From: Flabesymbios commensalis
Lineage: Eukaryota; Annelida; Polychaeta; Terebellida; Flabelligeridae
Length of the DNA stretch: 64,000 bases
Assembly (NCBI GenBank): GCA_964017125.1
Contig: OZ024916.1
Span: forward strand, 2,918,817 to 2,982,816
Direction of reading: 5' to 3'
Shown piece by piece: positions 44,361-55,483 of this stretch (position 1 is its first letter; each line of letters begins with the position of its first letter). A model generated the notes under the pieces. It searched no databases. It worked only from the letters and a program-made list of their open reading frames with translations, and was not told where the DNA came from. Position numbers and translations under genes: made by a program.

Positions 44361-44474
44361 GTGGGGCTACCGTGTGAGCTGCAAACTGTGGCACGGCGTC
44401 TACAGCCTCAGCATCGCCTGTCAATCATGGCATGTTGTGTTCAAGTCGTCTGAGTTGCTGCCATCAGGCATTGC

Positions 44475-44545
44475 CCTAGTGTTGTTTCAATGTCGGGCCA
44501 GCGTCTACAACGCTGGACCAACATTGAAACAGCACTGTCTGTTAT
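44475..44545. mobile_element. Family A core
   Basis: TGTTTCAATGTCGGGCCAGC, GTCTACAACGCTGGACCAAC, ATTGAAACAGCACTG. Confidence 0.75.
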
Positions 44546-44701
44546 TAGTGTTATAGTTGTTAATCAGCAGCTGCACACCTCCACTACCCTGGGCTCCAGA
44601 GGGTGCGCGGAGGAGGGGGTAGAGGGGAGGGGTACTGTGCGCGCCAACCCGTACACATGTAGAGAGACCACAGCTACACCAAACCAGCGTGCCAGCATAG
44701 C

Positions 44702-44880
44702 AGCCCAAATACAGCGTGATCAACAGAAAAACTGAACAAATTAACACACAAATCCAAGCTCACAAAATATAGTTATATCTACAAAATATGTAACAGTTAT
44801 ATCTGCCAGTCCAAATACAGCGTGATCAACCGAAATACAGAGCAAAATAACCAAAAAATCCAAGCTAACAAAATATAGGC
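44702..44880 (+). repeat. Tandem duplication, about 109-bp period
   Basis: CAAATACAGCGTGATCAAC occurs at 44705 and 44813, each followed by AATCCAAGCT and ACAAAATATAG. Confidence 0.82.
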
Positions 44881-45300
44881 CTATTAATATTTGAAAATAG
44901 AATAGATATATCTGACAAAATTATTTAACGAGATTAAATCATGAAATATCCAATAAATTGTATGCATTTCAAAATCGGTAGGTCTAATCATATCAATATA
45001 ATTTTAATCTAGGAGGAATATATATATGAATAAATGTTCGCTTATATTTTATTGGAATGATATACTAAACAAGAAAATGATTATTGTCATAACGATGCTA
45101 TATTTGCAGCATAACATTACCGAAATATTAAATGTGAAATCCCTATTATAACGTCAATAATCAGGTGTTTATTGCGTGTAATCCATCTGATCCTATATTA
45201 GTCACTTGTCACAGTGTAGTATTTAGAGTACACAACAATCACGTTCACAATACGTGAATTATGAGAGCTGTGAAAACGCGTGCACAATATCTGATTATGA
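44881..45300. other. AT-rich, no feature recognised
   Basis: Nothing beyond low-complexity AT runs. Confidence 0.4.
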
Positions 45301-45361
45301 CAAAGCCAGAACGTCGTAACTGATTGCTTTACAAGCAATCAGTTACGAGGTTCTGGCTTTG
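45301..45361. repeat. 61-bp hairpin, 29-bp arms, single copy
   Basis: CAAAGCCAGAACGTCGTAAC, TGATTGCTT, loop TAC, then the inverse with one mismatch. Layout is like families E and F. Confidence 0.82.
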
Positions 45362-45703
45362 TATTGTGAGCATTGTATCGAGCAGAATAGGGTGTTGTGT
45401 GGGGACTCGTGCCACATAAGAATACAATAAGACTTTACGGAACACAAGCGTTTTTTCCGCGGTTGCATAATGCCCATGATAGGATAATGCCCGGCCAGAT
45501 TCCCCGATAACAATGTCTACCAACACCTTGTTATCCTTTCACCATAACATCAGCTATTCTGTGCAGATCATGACTATTGTGGCAAAGAAGTTCAAGTACA
45601 ATACAGAGATCACCTGATATATACACTGTTTGTATACAGGAATTATACAACCATATTTACCGTTAATATATCTATAGAGAAGATCGGCATAATAGGCTGT
45701 TAA

Positions 45704-45800
45704 CCCAGTAAACAAGAGACATGTTGGTTTAATGTTGGGCCAACGTCGTAGACGGTGGACCAACATTAAACCATTATTGTTTCAATATCGCTTGCTTTCT
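45704..45800. mobile_element. Family A element
   Basis: CCCAGTAAACAAGAGACATG, core GGGCCAACGTCGTAGACGGT. Confidence 0.78.
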
Positions 45801-46840
45801 GTGGAAATCAGCTACAAATCTACGCACGATATATGTTTTCAATGAAAATGAATCAGTTTATTATCCCATACAATGCAGTACATTATTCTTATATATGAAC
45901 TAACTATACATAGCAGTATATAATGCTGTTAGTACCTAATATAGCTATAGGAGATACGTCATAATAGAATCCCATATAAATATCAACTTTATACCAAAGC
46001 ACCAAAGACCATATGCATGGCTTTACTTCACATATAAAATAGCCGTAGATGGTTTGTAATAATAGCTTACAGACTGAATGTAATATAGCGTTATATTTAG
46101 GAATCAAATCAAATAATTTATTTGTAATATTATATAATAGAAAAACAAATAAACTCGATATAATATATCGTAATATTCTATAAATATCAAACAAATTATG
46201 GTTTAATTATAGGTTTCCAAGGTTGGGTTATATATTATACAATATCAGGCCTATATATTGCCATGCGGTGTTTTATAGATTGCATCCCTCCTTCTCATTT
46301 TATTAGTATTTCGTAAGTTTAAAAAGTTTGGAAATAAAGGGTTGTACAAACTGGCGTTACCTATGTTACCATGGTGACGTATCTATACACCTCACTGCGC
46401 TGATAAAGATACCACCATTTTTTGTAAAATCAATCAATCAATTCTATAAAACATGGCGCAGGTTAAGCTCATATCATCGATATAAACATACAACTTGATT
46501 TGATCAGTTATTTTCTGGAATTCTGTATTGTCAAGCTGCGGGGGTGCATGGTGTACACAATCCTATTTTTAACTTGATATATGATTGATATAATTTATTT
46601 CGTCGCGCATGTGTTGATATTTTAGCCTGGTTATAATTACATGACTGTTTATAGATGTTGATATATGGCAACTGCAGAGGAGTGTACACAATTATATTAT
46701 TAATCCTTGTGTTACTATATAGGACTATACATACATTTACAAGAAAGTTCCATGCCAAATAAAATACCTATAAAATTAATTAAAAATAGTATGCTCAGTT
46801 AGGCATAATGAAATATAGCTCAGTTGGGGATAAGTCTATT
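45801..46840. other. AT-rich, no gene recognised
   Basis: Only the X-box-like site at 46365 stands out. Confidence 0.4.
46365..46378. promoter_or_regulatory. RFX X-box-like site
   Basis: GTTACCATGGTGAC fits the RFX consensus RYYNYYWWRRNRAC at every position. Position and single occurrence leave chance possible. Confidence 0.3.
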
Positions 46841-46849
46841 TTTCATAAA

Positions 46850-46880
46850 TAGACATATTTTTCGTCTTTTGAAGCTGGTA
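46850..46880. mobile_element. Family D half-hairpin
   Basis: ATATTTTTCGTCTTTTGAAG then CTGG; only one arm. Confidence 0.5.
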
Positions 46881-47100
46881 CAGGGTAGGTCATCAAATTG
46901 ATGCTTAAACCTCAATGGAAGTAGCCCTTCTTATAGCTTCTCATAGCTATAAATAATGATCCGGTTTAGCCTACGGAGTATATGCTTGATCTATTATGAC
47001 TACGACGGGATCGAAATGAAAAGAACCGAAATCGAACAATCAAAACAGACAATAACAAATTAGATTGACGAAAGTGTCCAAATCCAGCTCTATCTAGTCA

Positions 47101-47185
47101 AGCAAACACATGTGGATCCAATGATGTTTCAATGTTGCTTCATTGTCTTCGACGCCGGCCAACATTTAAGCAGCATTGGGTGGAG
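47101..47185. mobile_element. Family A element, shortened
   Basis: AGCAAACACATGTGGATCCA, core TTCATTGTCTTCGACGCCGG. Confidence 0.65.
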
Positions 47186-47286
47186 GTCTGGTGCCCTAAG
47201 ACGCCCCATTCAGGTGTATATGAGCTAAGCCTCACACCACACAATAAACACGCGACTCTCTATTGTACAGACATTCCAAGATCCCA

Positions 47287-47390
47287 TCAAACACGGGAGC
47301 TAGCACAATGCTGTTTCAATGTTGGCCCAACGTCAAAGACGTTGGGCCAGCATTGAAACAGCATAGTTTCAATGTCTGATGGCCGCTTGG
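47287..47390. mobile_element. Family A element, very regular
   Basis: ATCAAACACGGGAGCTAGCA, then TTGGCCCAACGTCAAAGACG / TTGGGCCAGCATTGAAACAG. Confidence 0.78.
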
Positions 47391-48109
47391 ATTACATGAG
47401 AATTGCCCTGTTGTTTTCATTTCACAATAATACCTCGGTATTTTACAATAGGTATTACCGCGGCACGTGGCTGCATTGTGTTTCTCTGCGATGTCTTGTG
47501 AATTGGTCGTCCTGAATATAATATACAATAGACCCGCGGCGCGGGGTTTGACACCGAGATGTGTGGAGACGTTTCCGTAACCACAAAGGCGCAACTGAAT
47601 ACCAGCATAGATAATATGCTTCCCGTTCCTGTCTGAAATTGATTGATTTTGTTTGCTTCAAGCAGCAATACAAAGGTAAACAAAACCGATTTCAGATTAA
47701 AAAGTAAACATTTTTTAAATGGTCTGAGGGAATTTATTTGTTATTAATTACATGCAATTACATTGACGTTGCAGAGCAAAATACACATAATATTTTGTCC
47801 ATTTGTTGCATAATCGCTTTATTTTTTCCATTGCATGCATGCAAGGAAAATAAACCGAATTAAGACAAAACTCAAGATATTTTCCTGCTGATGCTCGGAG
47901 GGAATTGATTTTGAAATTCCTTCTCTGCTTCTGCATGGAGATGTGTCGCGTCAGAATACCAAAATACCAACACACAAAATAATATTATACTCTGTCTGAA
48001 ATCCGCCTATTTCCCGCCGCATTGCTGCTTGATAAATTCGATTTTTATGAAGAATTTTTCTCCTGCGTGGAGAGAATTGATTTGCTATTCGTTCTCCGCT
48101 ATGACGAGA
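47391..48109. other. No gene recognised
   Basis: Mixed composition to 47650, then AT-rich. Overlapping short minus-strand frames at 47417-47683 are not supported by any domain. Confidence 0.35.
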
Positions 48110-48202
48110 CAATGGCTCAATCCTGGATTAATGTTGGCCCAACGTCTGCAACACTTGGCCTGCAATAATAAAAAATTGGGTGAATGTCTTGTGTTTGCTG
48201 GA
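48110..48202. mobile_element. Family A element
   Basis: CAATGGCTCAATCCTGGATT, core GGCCCAACGTCTGCAACACT, end TGTCTTGTGTTTGCTGGATT. Confidence 0.72.
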
Positions 48203-48235
48203 TTGTCTGCTGTGGGGGGGGGGGGGGGGACACAG

Positions 48236-48340
48236 CCCGGACGAGACGTTGACCCAATGTTGTGGTAGTGTTGGGCCAGCGTCTTCGACGCTGGGTCAAC
48301 ATTAACCCAACATTAGGTCAAGGTCTCTTCTTTGCTGGAA
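48236..48340. mobile_element. Family A element
   Basis: GCCCGGACGAGACGTTGACC, core GGGCCAGCGTCTTCGACGCT, end AAGGTCTCTTCTTTGCTGG. Confidence 0.8.
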
Positions 48341-48344
48341 AAAG

Positions 48345-48560
48345 ACAGGAGAGATTCTCCTGGCCGTTAGTAATCTGGGGGGGGGGGGAGGCACGAGACG
48401 CCCATTGTCATGGGAACAATACCTGCCCCGGCTCCACCATCTACTGGGGCCTGCCTGCCTGCCACAAGACCGGGGTGTGCACGTGCGGCGAGGGGGGGGG
48501 GGGTCTTAGCGGATTTCCACTGCAGGATGCTGCACAGTGCAAATACCTCACAATATACAC
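48345..48560. other. GC-rich patch with poly-G runs
   Basis: CTGCCCCGGCTCCACC, CACAAGACCGGGGTGTGCAC and two G runs. A Cys-bearing frame crosses it, but it starts in a family A element, so I do not call a gene. Confidence 0.35.
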
Positions 48561-48599
48561 CGCCAGGAATATGGGTTTTCTGTCGCGCCTCAAAATGAT

Positions 48600-48870
48600 T
48601 TTTTGATTATAAACTATTATAATACTAGTTATATTAGGTAATGTCATATATTAGCTTATATAATATATTACTTTTATTTTAGTCAAAACTAATATATTAG
48701 CATTGATCAATAAGATATTATTTTTCGTAATATTATTATTCTTAGTGTAAATATTGTAATGTTAAAAAGTAAGCTTTATTTTTATTCTAAAATACTTGCT
48801 AATTTCCGCCTATTATTTGGTACATTTTTGCTTACAAAAAAAGTGTCAAATTGTAGCCGTTGCGATTCAG
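48600..48870. other. AT-rich, no feature recognised
   Basis: TATTA and TTATT runs only. Confidence 0.4.
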
Positions 48871-48877
48871 GATTTGT

Positions 48878-48951
48878 TGCTTCTATTTTCAATCCATTCA
48901 AAGCTGGAATTTCAAACGTATAATTTCCAGCTTCAATTGAAGAAAATATAA
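48878..48951. mobile_element. Diverged family D hairpin
   Basis: CCATTCAAAGCTGGAATTTC and AATTTCCAGCTTCAATTGAA. Both arms differ from other D copies in a similar way. Confidence 0.65.
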
Positions 48952-49116
48952 TTTTTTTAATGTACATATTTATCCACTTAGGCTAACACAGTCATTTTTT
49001 GTGACATTTTATTGGCTTAGAATTAATTTGCGGATCTTTCAAACCAATGGTTAAAGCGTCAGTTTGAATCAAGGGTTGGCAATGCTGGCTCGAGTAAGCA
49101 ACATAATGTTTTATTG

Positions 49117-49178
49117 TCTATTCAATGCTGGACCAATGTTAAATACGGTGGCCCAGAATTTGCCCAGCATTGACTATA
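49117..49178. mobile_element. Family A core, decayed
   Basis: TTCAATGCTGGACCAATGTT, AAATACGGTGGCCCAGAATT. Confidence 0.6.
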
Positions 49179-49417
49179 TCATGCTGGTATCACGTGATTT
49201 ACAAGCTGACCTCATCTGAAAGGCTAAGCACCCTCTGGGTACTAGGGTACTAGGTTCTGACCCGCATTATGACCCTTGTCATGCTAGAATCCTATATGTT
49301 TTCTAACAGAAAAAAATGTCAGTGATCTTATTGACATAATTAGTGACAGCAGCTTATATCGTCAAATCCGGCTATTTGCTAGGCTTATGTAAATATATTA
49401 CTTTTTCGTACATTAAT

Positions 49418-49450
49418 ATTTTTTGTCATTTAAAGCTGGAAATTACGCAT
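49418..49450. mobile_element. Family D half-hairpin
   Basis: TTTTTTGTCATTTAAAGCTG, then GAAATTACG; single arm. Confidence 0.45.
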
Positions 49451-49507
49451 ACTAAATATTATATGTAAACGATTAATGCTTAGAATGTTTTTTTTCTGGA
49501 AGAGTAT

Positions 49508-49545
49508 TTACTATCTGCGACACTGGCCCAACATTAAATCAACAT
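49508..49545. mobile_element. Family A right half
   Basis: ATCTGCGACACTGGCCCAAC, ATTAAATCAACATTT. Confidence 0.6.
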
Positions 49546-49631
49546 TTTAAATGTGATTAAATAAATCATGTCTTTTATTAATTCATGATGTGATAATTTT
49601 ATTGCCCTACAAGGTGAATATTCAGTAAACA

Positions 49632-49715
49632 TCCAACGCTGGATCAGCGTTGTTTCAATGTTGGGCCAGCGTTTGAGACACTGGCCCGACATTGATACAG
49701 CGTTGGGACAACGTC
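49632..49715. mobile_element. Family A element
   Basis: CAACGCTGGATCAGCGTTGT, TTCAATGTTGGGCCAGCGTT, CACTGGCCCGACATTGATAC. Confidence 0.75.
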
Positions 49716-49851
49716 ACTATGACCTGACCTAATCTGATGATATCAAGACGAATCTGAGCCGCCAGAATTGTCATTCTTTACAAAATCTGCAGGTTTGTTT
49801 TCAAATGAACAAACCCCCTGTCATTGTTTGCGTGCGTGTGTCCGTGATCCG

Positions 49852-49935
49852 CTGAATGTGACGTACGTATTTGACGTACGCACGTGGTATATTTCACGTG
49901 CGCACGTGACGTATTCTATACGTACACGTGCAGCT
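49852..49935. repeat. ACGT-rich cluster
   Basis: GTGACGTACGTATTTGACGT, ACGCACGTGG, TTTCACGTGCGCACGTGACG, TACGTACACGTGC. Contains three CACGTG E-boxes or near matches in 70 bp. Confidence 0.6.
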
Positions 49936-49991
49936 ATAGAGATATCAGACATTCAAATGAAATCCATACCTCAGTCTGTGTCTGCGAACCT

Positions 49992-50085
49992 TCCCAGCAG
50001 ATGTGGAATCAATGTTGGTTTAACGTTGGTCCAGCGTCGTAGACGGTGGACCAACGCTAAACCAGCAATGATTCACACTCTACAG
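49992..50085. mobile_element. Family A element, GGTCC/GGACC version
   Basis: CCCAGCAGATGTGGAATCAA, core GGTCCAGCGTCGTAGACGGT then GGACCAACGC. Confidence 0.8.
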
Positions 50086-50089
50086 ACTT

Positions 50090-50440
50090 ATCCAACTTTA
50101 ATCATTTTATTGCCCTATATATAATGTAATACTTTTTAACTTGTAGGCCTATATACGTAAATATTCATGTAATATTTCCGTATCAAATATTACGTAAATA
50201 TTTACGTGCATGATGTTAATTTATTGCTATAAATATAATATACCTTAATAAATTATGAGAATTCCACATGAATTTGATTGGTTAATTAGTTTATAGGGCG
50301 AATAAATTAGAAAATATATAATGTAAATATATATGTAAATATATAATATTATGGCCTATGCAGCAAAGCTATATTTAAGTAGATAAGTAAATAAATGGGC
50401 ATCTAATTTTATAAGTATATGGCCACCTTGAACCACAAAA
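50090..50440. other. AT-rich, no feature recognised
   Basis: Repeated ATATTTACGTAAATATT-type phrases near 50160-50205, otherwise nothing. Confidence 0.4.
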
Positions 50441-50720
50441 TATCAAATCAACGCTGGCACGCAGTGTAAAAACACTCACCAGCTTTGCAGTCACTGCTTG
50501 TCACTCAAACATTGGCCGCAGCGTGGCAGCACGTGCCGGACCTCACCACGGGTCTAGGTATTGTGTGAGATGTATTCATGGTATTATATTATTGTGTTAT
50601 AACAAAACCAGTGAATCTATGACCGGCCTGTCCCTAGATTAACCGCCGTACACAATACCACAATACAGCCTGGCACGTGGACTGTTGTAAATACGTATAC
50701 ACTGTCTCTACACTCTATGT
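50441..50720. other. GC-richer unique patch
   Basis: CACTCACCAGCTTTGCAGTC, CGCAGCGTGGCAGCACGTGC; no frame. Possible conserved non-coding element. Confidence 0.3.
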
Positions 50721-50814
50721 ACGCCTATATATCGCAAGGTTTTTTCACATACTGCATTTATTTTCTATCCAGGTGCATGTATATATTATTCAATTTTTAC
50801 CCACACAATTTTTT

Positions 50815-50880
50815 CTTATTTTCGTCATTTGAAGCTGGAAATTGCGTTAGCAATGCCAGGTTTAAATGAGGAAAACTAGA
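50815..50880. mobile_element. Family D hairpin
   Basis: TTTTCGTCATTTGAAGCTGG, AAATTGCGTTAGCAATG, then decayed arm CCAGGTTTAAATGAGGAAAA. Confidence 0.65.
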
Positions 50881-50889
50881 AACAAACAA

Positions 50890-51345
50890 TTCAACAGTAA
50901 AATGGTTGATTCCAGCGAAAATAGTAAAATCCATTGAAATACCAAAATTCAAAGATGTTTTGATATTAAGTTTGATGAATTACAATAGGATATTCACCAG
51001 AATCAGAGCAGCTTCATTCAACTTGTGATGGGGAATTAAATTGATTAATGATGATATTTTGAATTTAATTAATCTTTATTAATATAATAAAATAGCGTTT
51101 CCAAAATTGAAAAAAATAAATAAAGACAGATATGATAGACGACAACCAAGAAAAATGACGACATAAAAAAGTTCTAGAATCGGTAGAATATTTAGAATGG
51201 ACAGGACTGCAAAATGTAAATATGATTTGTTTATATAGTTATTATACTTCAGGCTTGTGATTTAGTGCAACATTATTATTATTATTTAAACATTATATAT
51301 CCACCATTATTATTATTATTATTTATTCATCGAACCCCCTCACAA
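50890..51345. other. AT-rich with (ATT)n runs
   Basis: Short ATT repeats at 51270-51325; no gene. Confidence 0.5.
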
Positions 51346-51346
51346 C

Positions 51347-51460
51347 CCAGCAAATAATAGACATTGCACCAGTGTTGGTTCAATGTTGGCCCGCTGTCTA
51401 AGACGTCCGCTGTCTAAGACGTCGGCTCCACATTGACAATATCTCGTGTTTTCTGGTGAG
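51347..51460. mobile_element. Family A element with duplicated core piece
   Basis: CCCAGCAAATAATAGACATT. GCTGTCTAAGACGTC occurs twice in a row at the hairpin tip, so the tip itself duplicated. Confidence 0.75.
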
Positions 51461-51572
51461 TGAGGAAAACTTAATACACATAGGCCTACATAATGTAGTA
51501 TCCCAGATCAAAATGTTTGTATTAAAATCGGGTCAATATTTATACATATTGTACAATACCTACACATGTAAA

Positions 51573-51690
51573 TGAAATGAGTCGGGCTTTAGGGCACTTT
51601 TGTGCACATACAGGCTAAATTGCCTGAGGATGGTGAGATGAGTGAGATGACACTGCCTCCAGAAACAGGATTTACAGCTGTACAATAAAG
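51573..51690 (-). mobile_element. SINE family 3 fragment
   Basis: GAGTCGGGCTTTAGGGCACT through GCCTCCAGAAACAGGATTTA, read from the plus strand, is the family 3 tail and body in reverse orientation. Confidence 0.7.
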
Positions 51691-51794
51691 ATTTCATATC
51701 AAACAATATCATATCAATGCACCATACACAGTATGTGTTATGTAAAGTATGAGTTATGAATGTGTTATATGGTTGCAATACACCCAATAAAATA

Positions 51795-51890
51795 CGATAC
51801 ATTAAACCAATACTGGGTTAATTTTGGGCCACCGTCTTCGACGCTGGCTCAACATTAATCCGACATTGGCTTAACATCGTATGTCTGCTT
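51795..51890. mobile_element. Family A element
   Basis: ACGATACATTAAACCAATAC, core GGGCCACCGTCTTCGACGCT. Confidence 0.75.
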
Positions 51891-52065
51891 CATCTAGGCC
51901 TACATGAGTGTACAATACAGATACACTACAGATAGATAATAGCAAACAACTCAATACAGCAGCCATGACAAGCCTATAACGGTAAATTGCGGGTAAATTG
52001 CTCTATCAGTTTGTATGGACATCTTTTGTATTCAGTCATAATAGCCATACAACCCTCAGACACAT

Positions 52066-52145
52066 ACATCTAATGCCGGCTTATTGCTGTGCTAATGCCG
52101 CAGGCATTGGCACAGCATTAAGACAGCATTAGCAGAGCAAGCTTT
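52066..52145. mobile_element. Diverged family A-like palindrome
   Basis: GCCGGCTTATTGCTGTGCTA, ATGCCGCAGGCAT, TGGCACAGCATTAAGACAGC. The arms still pair although most core bases are changed. Confidence 0.55.
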
Positions 52146-52149
52146 CAAG

Positions 52150-52400
52150 CATTTGATTTTGACAAGACGTTTCTGGTTTCGCAACCTGGTTCATTGTTAT
52201 AGTTACCATGGGGTTTATTGTAGGGGTGGTGTAACGAGTGTGTTGTTATGGTAACGGGTGGTTAGCTGTTTACCCCCGGGTCCTGTCCCCCACAGAAGTC
52301 ACCCGCATAACCCCAGGCTATATAGGTCAATCAGGGGCAAATTAGGTCACGCAATGAACACAATCACGCTCTAAATGGATTCTGTTCATATTCATTATCA
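52150..52400. promoter_or_regulatory. GC-richer unique patch with Sox- and RFX-like sites
   Basis: CATTGTTAT at 52193-52201 fits the Sox consensus. GTTGTTATGGTAAC at 52242-52255 fits the RFX X-box on the reverse strand. A second GTTACCATGG lies at 52202. Nothing here shows activity. Confidence 0.3.
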
Positions 52401-52432
52401 TATTAAACAGGTGATGGACTGCCACCTGTTAA

Positions 52433-52646
52433 CCTCTAGAAGGCGGAAATATTTTACATCAAACAATGAAGATTAAAAGGTTCTTCTAATTTGAAATCAT
52501 CATAAATGTTTTAATTAGCTATTTCCACTTCATTGAAATACCTAGATATAGATATGGGGCCATTATAATTTTTTAATTCTTTCGGTGCGGGGATGGACTA
52601 TGAAGTCAGATTCTGACGTCTAAAGTCGGTCCCCGCACTGAAAGGG
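52433..52646 (+). mobile_element. Family B element
   Basis: TTAA (52429-52432) then CCTCTAGAAGGCGG, body with ATCATCATAAATGTTTTAAT, palindrome with GTCAGATTCTGACGTC, right end CGCACTGAAAGGG then TTAT. Confidence 0.78.
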
Positions 52647-52649
52647 TTA

Positions 52650-53377
52650 TAGCCTAGAGGCACATGCAATAATGGTTCGTCCCTTTCTCAGTTGAACATC
52701 TTTTTCTTAGCACAGCACACATGTCTTTTGATGGGTTCTCAATATAACGAGTTAAACAAGGTTAGTTTGCAGAATATTTTTAGAATATTTTAACGCTGAG
52801 TTTAAGTCATTTAAGATCAAATACAATTAGCTACAAACTCTTTACAACTTGCTTTGAGAGTGTAGTAAATCTGTAGAAAATGAAAAATTCAATGTCAAGT
52901 GTTACAATATTACGCAGATTTAAACATGTTTCATGGGTAAAATACTAACCATTCTGTTTCTACAAGTATATACACTCGTTTGAATTAGAAACGTATCAAA
53001 TGACATGTGTTTTGTGCCAAGAAAGTGATGTCATACCACAAAAGGAGAAACGATTTTCGCATATGAGCGAGTAGCCTAGATTCGTAATTTACAATCAATA
53101 AATTTAGTCCAAAGATTGAAAAAAACATATATTCATTGAACTAAACAAATTTAGATGCTCATCCTATATAAACATTATTATTAGTGTTTTTTTTATGTAT
53201 CAAAACATTAAAAAATATGAATTTAAATAAATAACATTTAATGACATGCAAAAATATCAGAATATTAAAACTAACTAATTGTATTTCTGTATGTTATTAC
53301 ACACTTTTAATTATTTAATTAAAAACATTTCTTATTTAAAATATGTGCAGAGCTTTCGAATAATGTAGCCACGTATA
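52650..53377. other. AT-rich, no feature recognised
   Basis: No repeats from the described families. Confidence 0.4.
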
Positions 53378-53848
53378 TAGCAGTCTTTAAACGTCGGAAT
53401 CTGACGTCTAGAGACGTTAGATTCTGACGTCGAAAGTCCATCCCCGCACTGAAAGAATTAAATATTTCTACTGGCCGTAGCCCTATAACATAGGTATTCG
53501 ATTGAAGCGAAAATAGCTTACTAAGGGGTCTAGTCAAGTTAAAAAAAATCAAAAAATCCGAGAAAAACTCGGATTAATCAGACCCCACCCAGCCACTTTC
53601 CAATCCAATTTTTTTTTTTTTGAAACATTTGGAAACATGAAAACCACACAAAAAACACAAAAAAACACAAAATGTTTCAAAAAAAATTATAATCCGAGCT
53701 GGAGCTTGACCCACCCACTTCCGAGTTTTTCTCCGATTTTTAGATTTTTTTTAACTTGTCAAGACCCCTTAGACATTCATGATTTCAAATTGAAAAACAC
53801 CGTTATTCTCAATTGTGCATGCAAAAATATTTCAGCTTTGTGGTGGTC
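53378..53848 (-). mobile_element. Family B element interrupted by element S
   Basis: B palindrome (ATCTGACGTCTAGAGACGTT) at 53398, reversed body CCCTATAACATAGGTATTCG, then an insertion at 53523-53770, then the remaining B body (TCATGATTTCAAATTGAAAA) and its end (TTTCAGCTTTG). Confidence 0.78.
53523..53770. mobile_element. Element S: 248-bp element with about 50-bp terminal inverted repeats, nested in family B
   Basis: Starts AAGGGGTCTAGTCAAGTTAA and ends with the near-exact inverse (TTAACTTGTCAAGACCCCTT). The arms continue through a CGAGAAAAACTCGG stretch, about 50 bp each with only a few differences. The interior is A/T-rich with no frame. B sequence resumes directly after it. Only copy seen in this window. 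Confidence 0.78.
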
Positions 53849-53849
53849 C

Positions 53850-54985
53850 CTCTGAGCTCGACCCTCTGAGGTGCTATGGAAGCGATTGAATTGATTCATC
53901 CATTAAATGTTGAAATATTTGCATAACCAGAGGGGTTTACGGCTATTATAAAAAAACGCATTAAAATAAAAATCATGACCAATATAAATAGAACCCGAAA
54001 TATTAAACTATGTAAATTAATTTTACTTTTGGTATTCACATTATTTTGATCGAGTGAAGTTTAATTTTTGCAGTTGGCTACCAACTTGACAAAATTAAAG
54101 CACCACTGTTGATATTGTTAAGTTCGATCAGCTGCACATTTTTTACAATGTTGTAATTCTGAATGATCCCAGTTTTTACCTGGTGTGGCGATATGATGCC
54201 AGAACGCACCATGGAAAATCACTCCATATGATTTTATAAAACTCATCCCACACAATAACAAGCAAATCTTTAAAAAGGGAAATTAAATTAGGAGTAGGCC
54301 TATAAGCACTCAAAATGAAATTAAAGTAATGATCCACTTCTTTCATCTCGTATAAATCACAGTATGAATTAGCATATACTATAACACGTGATCACAGGGC
54401 TGTAGCTTGACGATGCTCACCAATTAGAAATAGGATAATTGGACGATGACCCTTGTCGATCTAACAGCCAAGAAACCAATAAAAATACGGTCATATTAGG
54501 TTATGTTACACAAATTGTCGATTGTTTTTGGTGCTGGAAATTCATTTTGAAAATCAATGAAAACATAGGCCTGCAATGTTTCGTATTTTGTTGCATGAAA
54601 CTGGAACTGATATAACAATCAGAATTCCTAACTAAAATATAAAATATTTTTGGTTTGTATTAATCTCGACATCCTTAACAGTTTCAGGTCGTATCAAGAG
54701 TGATTTCTTCTTATCACTTAATAAAATCAAATCAAATCAAATCAACTTTAGTGGAGACATGTAAAACACAAATTTATTTATTATTTAAAAAAATATTTTT
54801 ATACAGGGTGTATACATATTAGCAATGATGCTATTTTTTAAATATGTGACCTGTCAAAATATTAAAACAGGAGATAATACAATGGTATGAAGAACCCAAA
54901 TGAAACAATAAATGTTCAATGCTGGAAATCAGAATGCGCGTTTTTAACTGCAGTCAAAATATTATTGAGCGAACCCGGCTTACCC
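53850..54985. other. AT-rich, no gene; small (AAATC)n run
   Basis: AAATCAAATCAAATCAAATC at about 54727, possibly the tail of an old retroposed copy. Nothing upstream is recognisable. Confidence 0.4.
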
Positions 54986-54989
54986 AAAA

Positions 54990-55067
54990 CTTTCATCACC
55001 AAAGTCCACTTTTGTGAGCTGAACGCCATGGCATTCATCTCACAAAAGTGGACTTTGGTGATGAAAG
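54990..55067. repeat. 78-bp palindrome with perfect 29-bp outer arms
   Basis: CTTTCATCACCAAAGTCCAC, TTTTGTGAG, then a near-palindromic centre around GCCATGGC, then the exact inverse. Single copy here. Confidence 0.85.
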
Positions 55068-55069
55068 GG

Positions 55070-55483
55070 TTTCAGGTATAATTAGTTTGATCAACAGGAA
55101 GTGGTGACGTGGTGTGTTTTCGCACAGGGAAGTGGCGGCGTGTGGTTAATGTACATAAGCTTCCTGGTGCTGACAGCATAGTTTGCCATAATGACGGCCT
55201 GTGATTGGTGATCACTGAGCGACGTCAACGATATTATCATACAGACTGTGTCCACCCTTTCACTGCTGGGGACATAAACCTCATGTGACAACCCTTCAAC
55301 TCCTAGGGACGCACACATCTGACATATTTTTAACACATTTTATTTAATAGAAATACCAACTAACATCCGCAGGTAATTAGTAGGTTATACTTCACATTAT
55401 AGTTCGCATCTTATCGTGAATGAGAAATTCCCAAGTTTGTAAACCACCTGAGTGAAATGCATCAAATTCAACCTGCAAACACT
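55070..55483. other. No gene recognised
   Basis: 55091-55336 is GC-richer with an 81-codon minus-strand frame lacking any domain. Confidence 0.35.

Noticed and set aside
48262-48606. 114-codon frame with a Cys-containing segment
   Set aside because: It begins inside a family A element and crosses poly-G runs; no domain.
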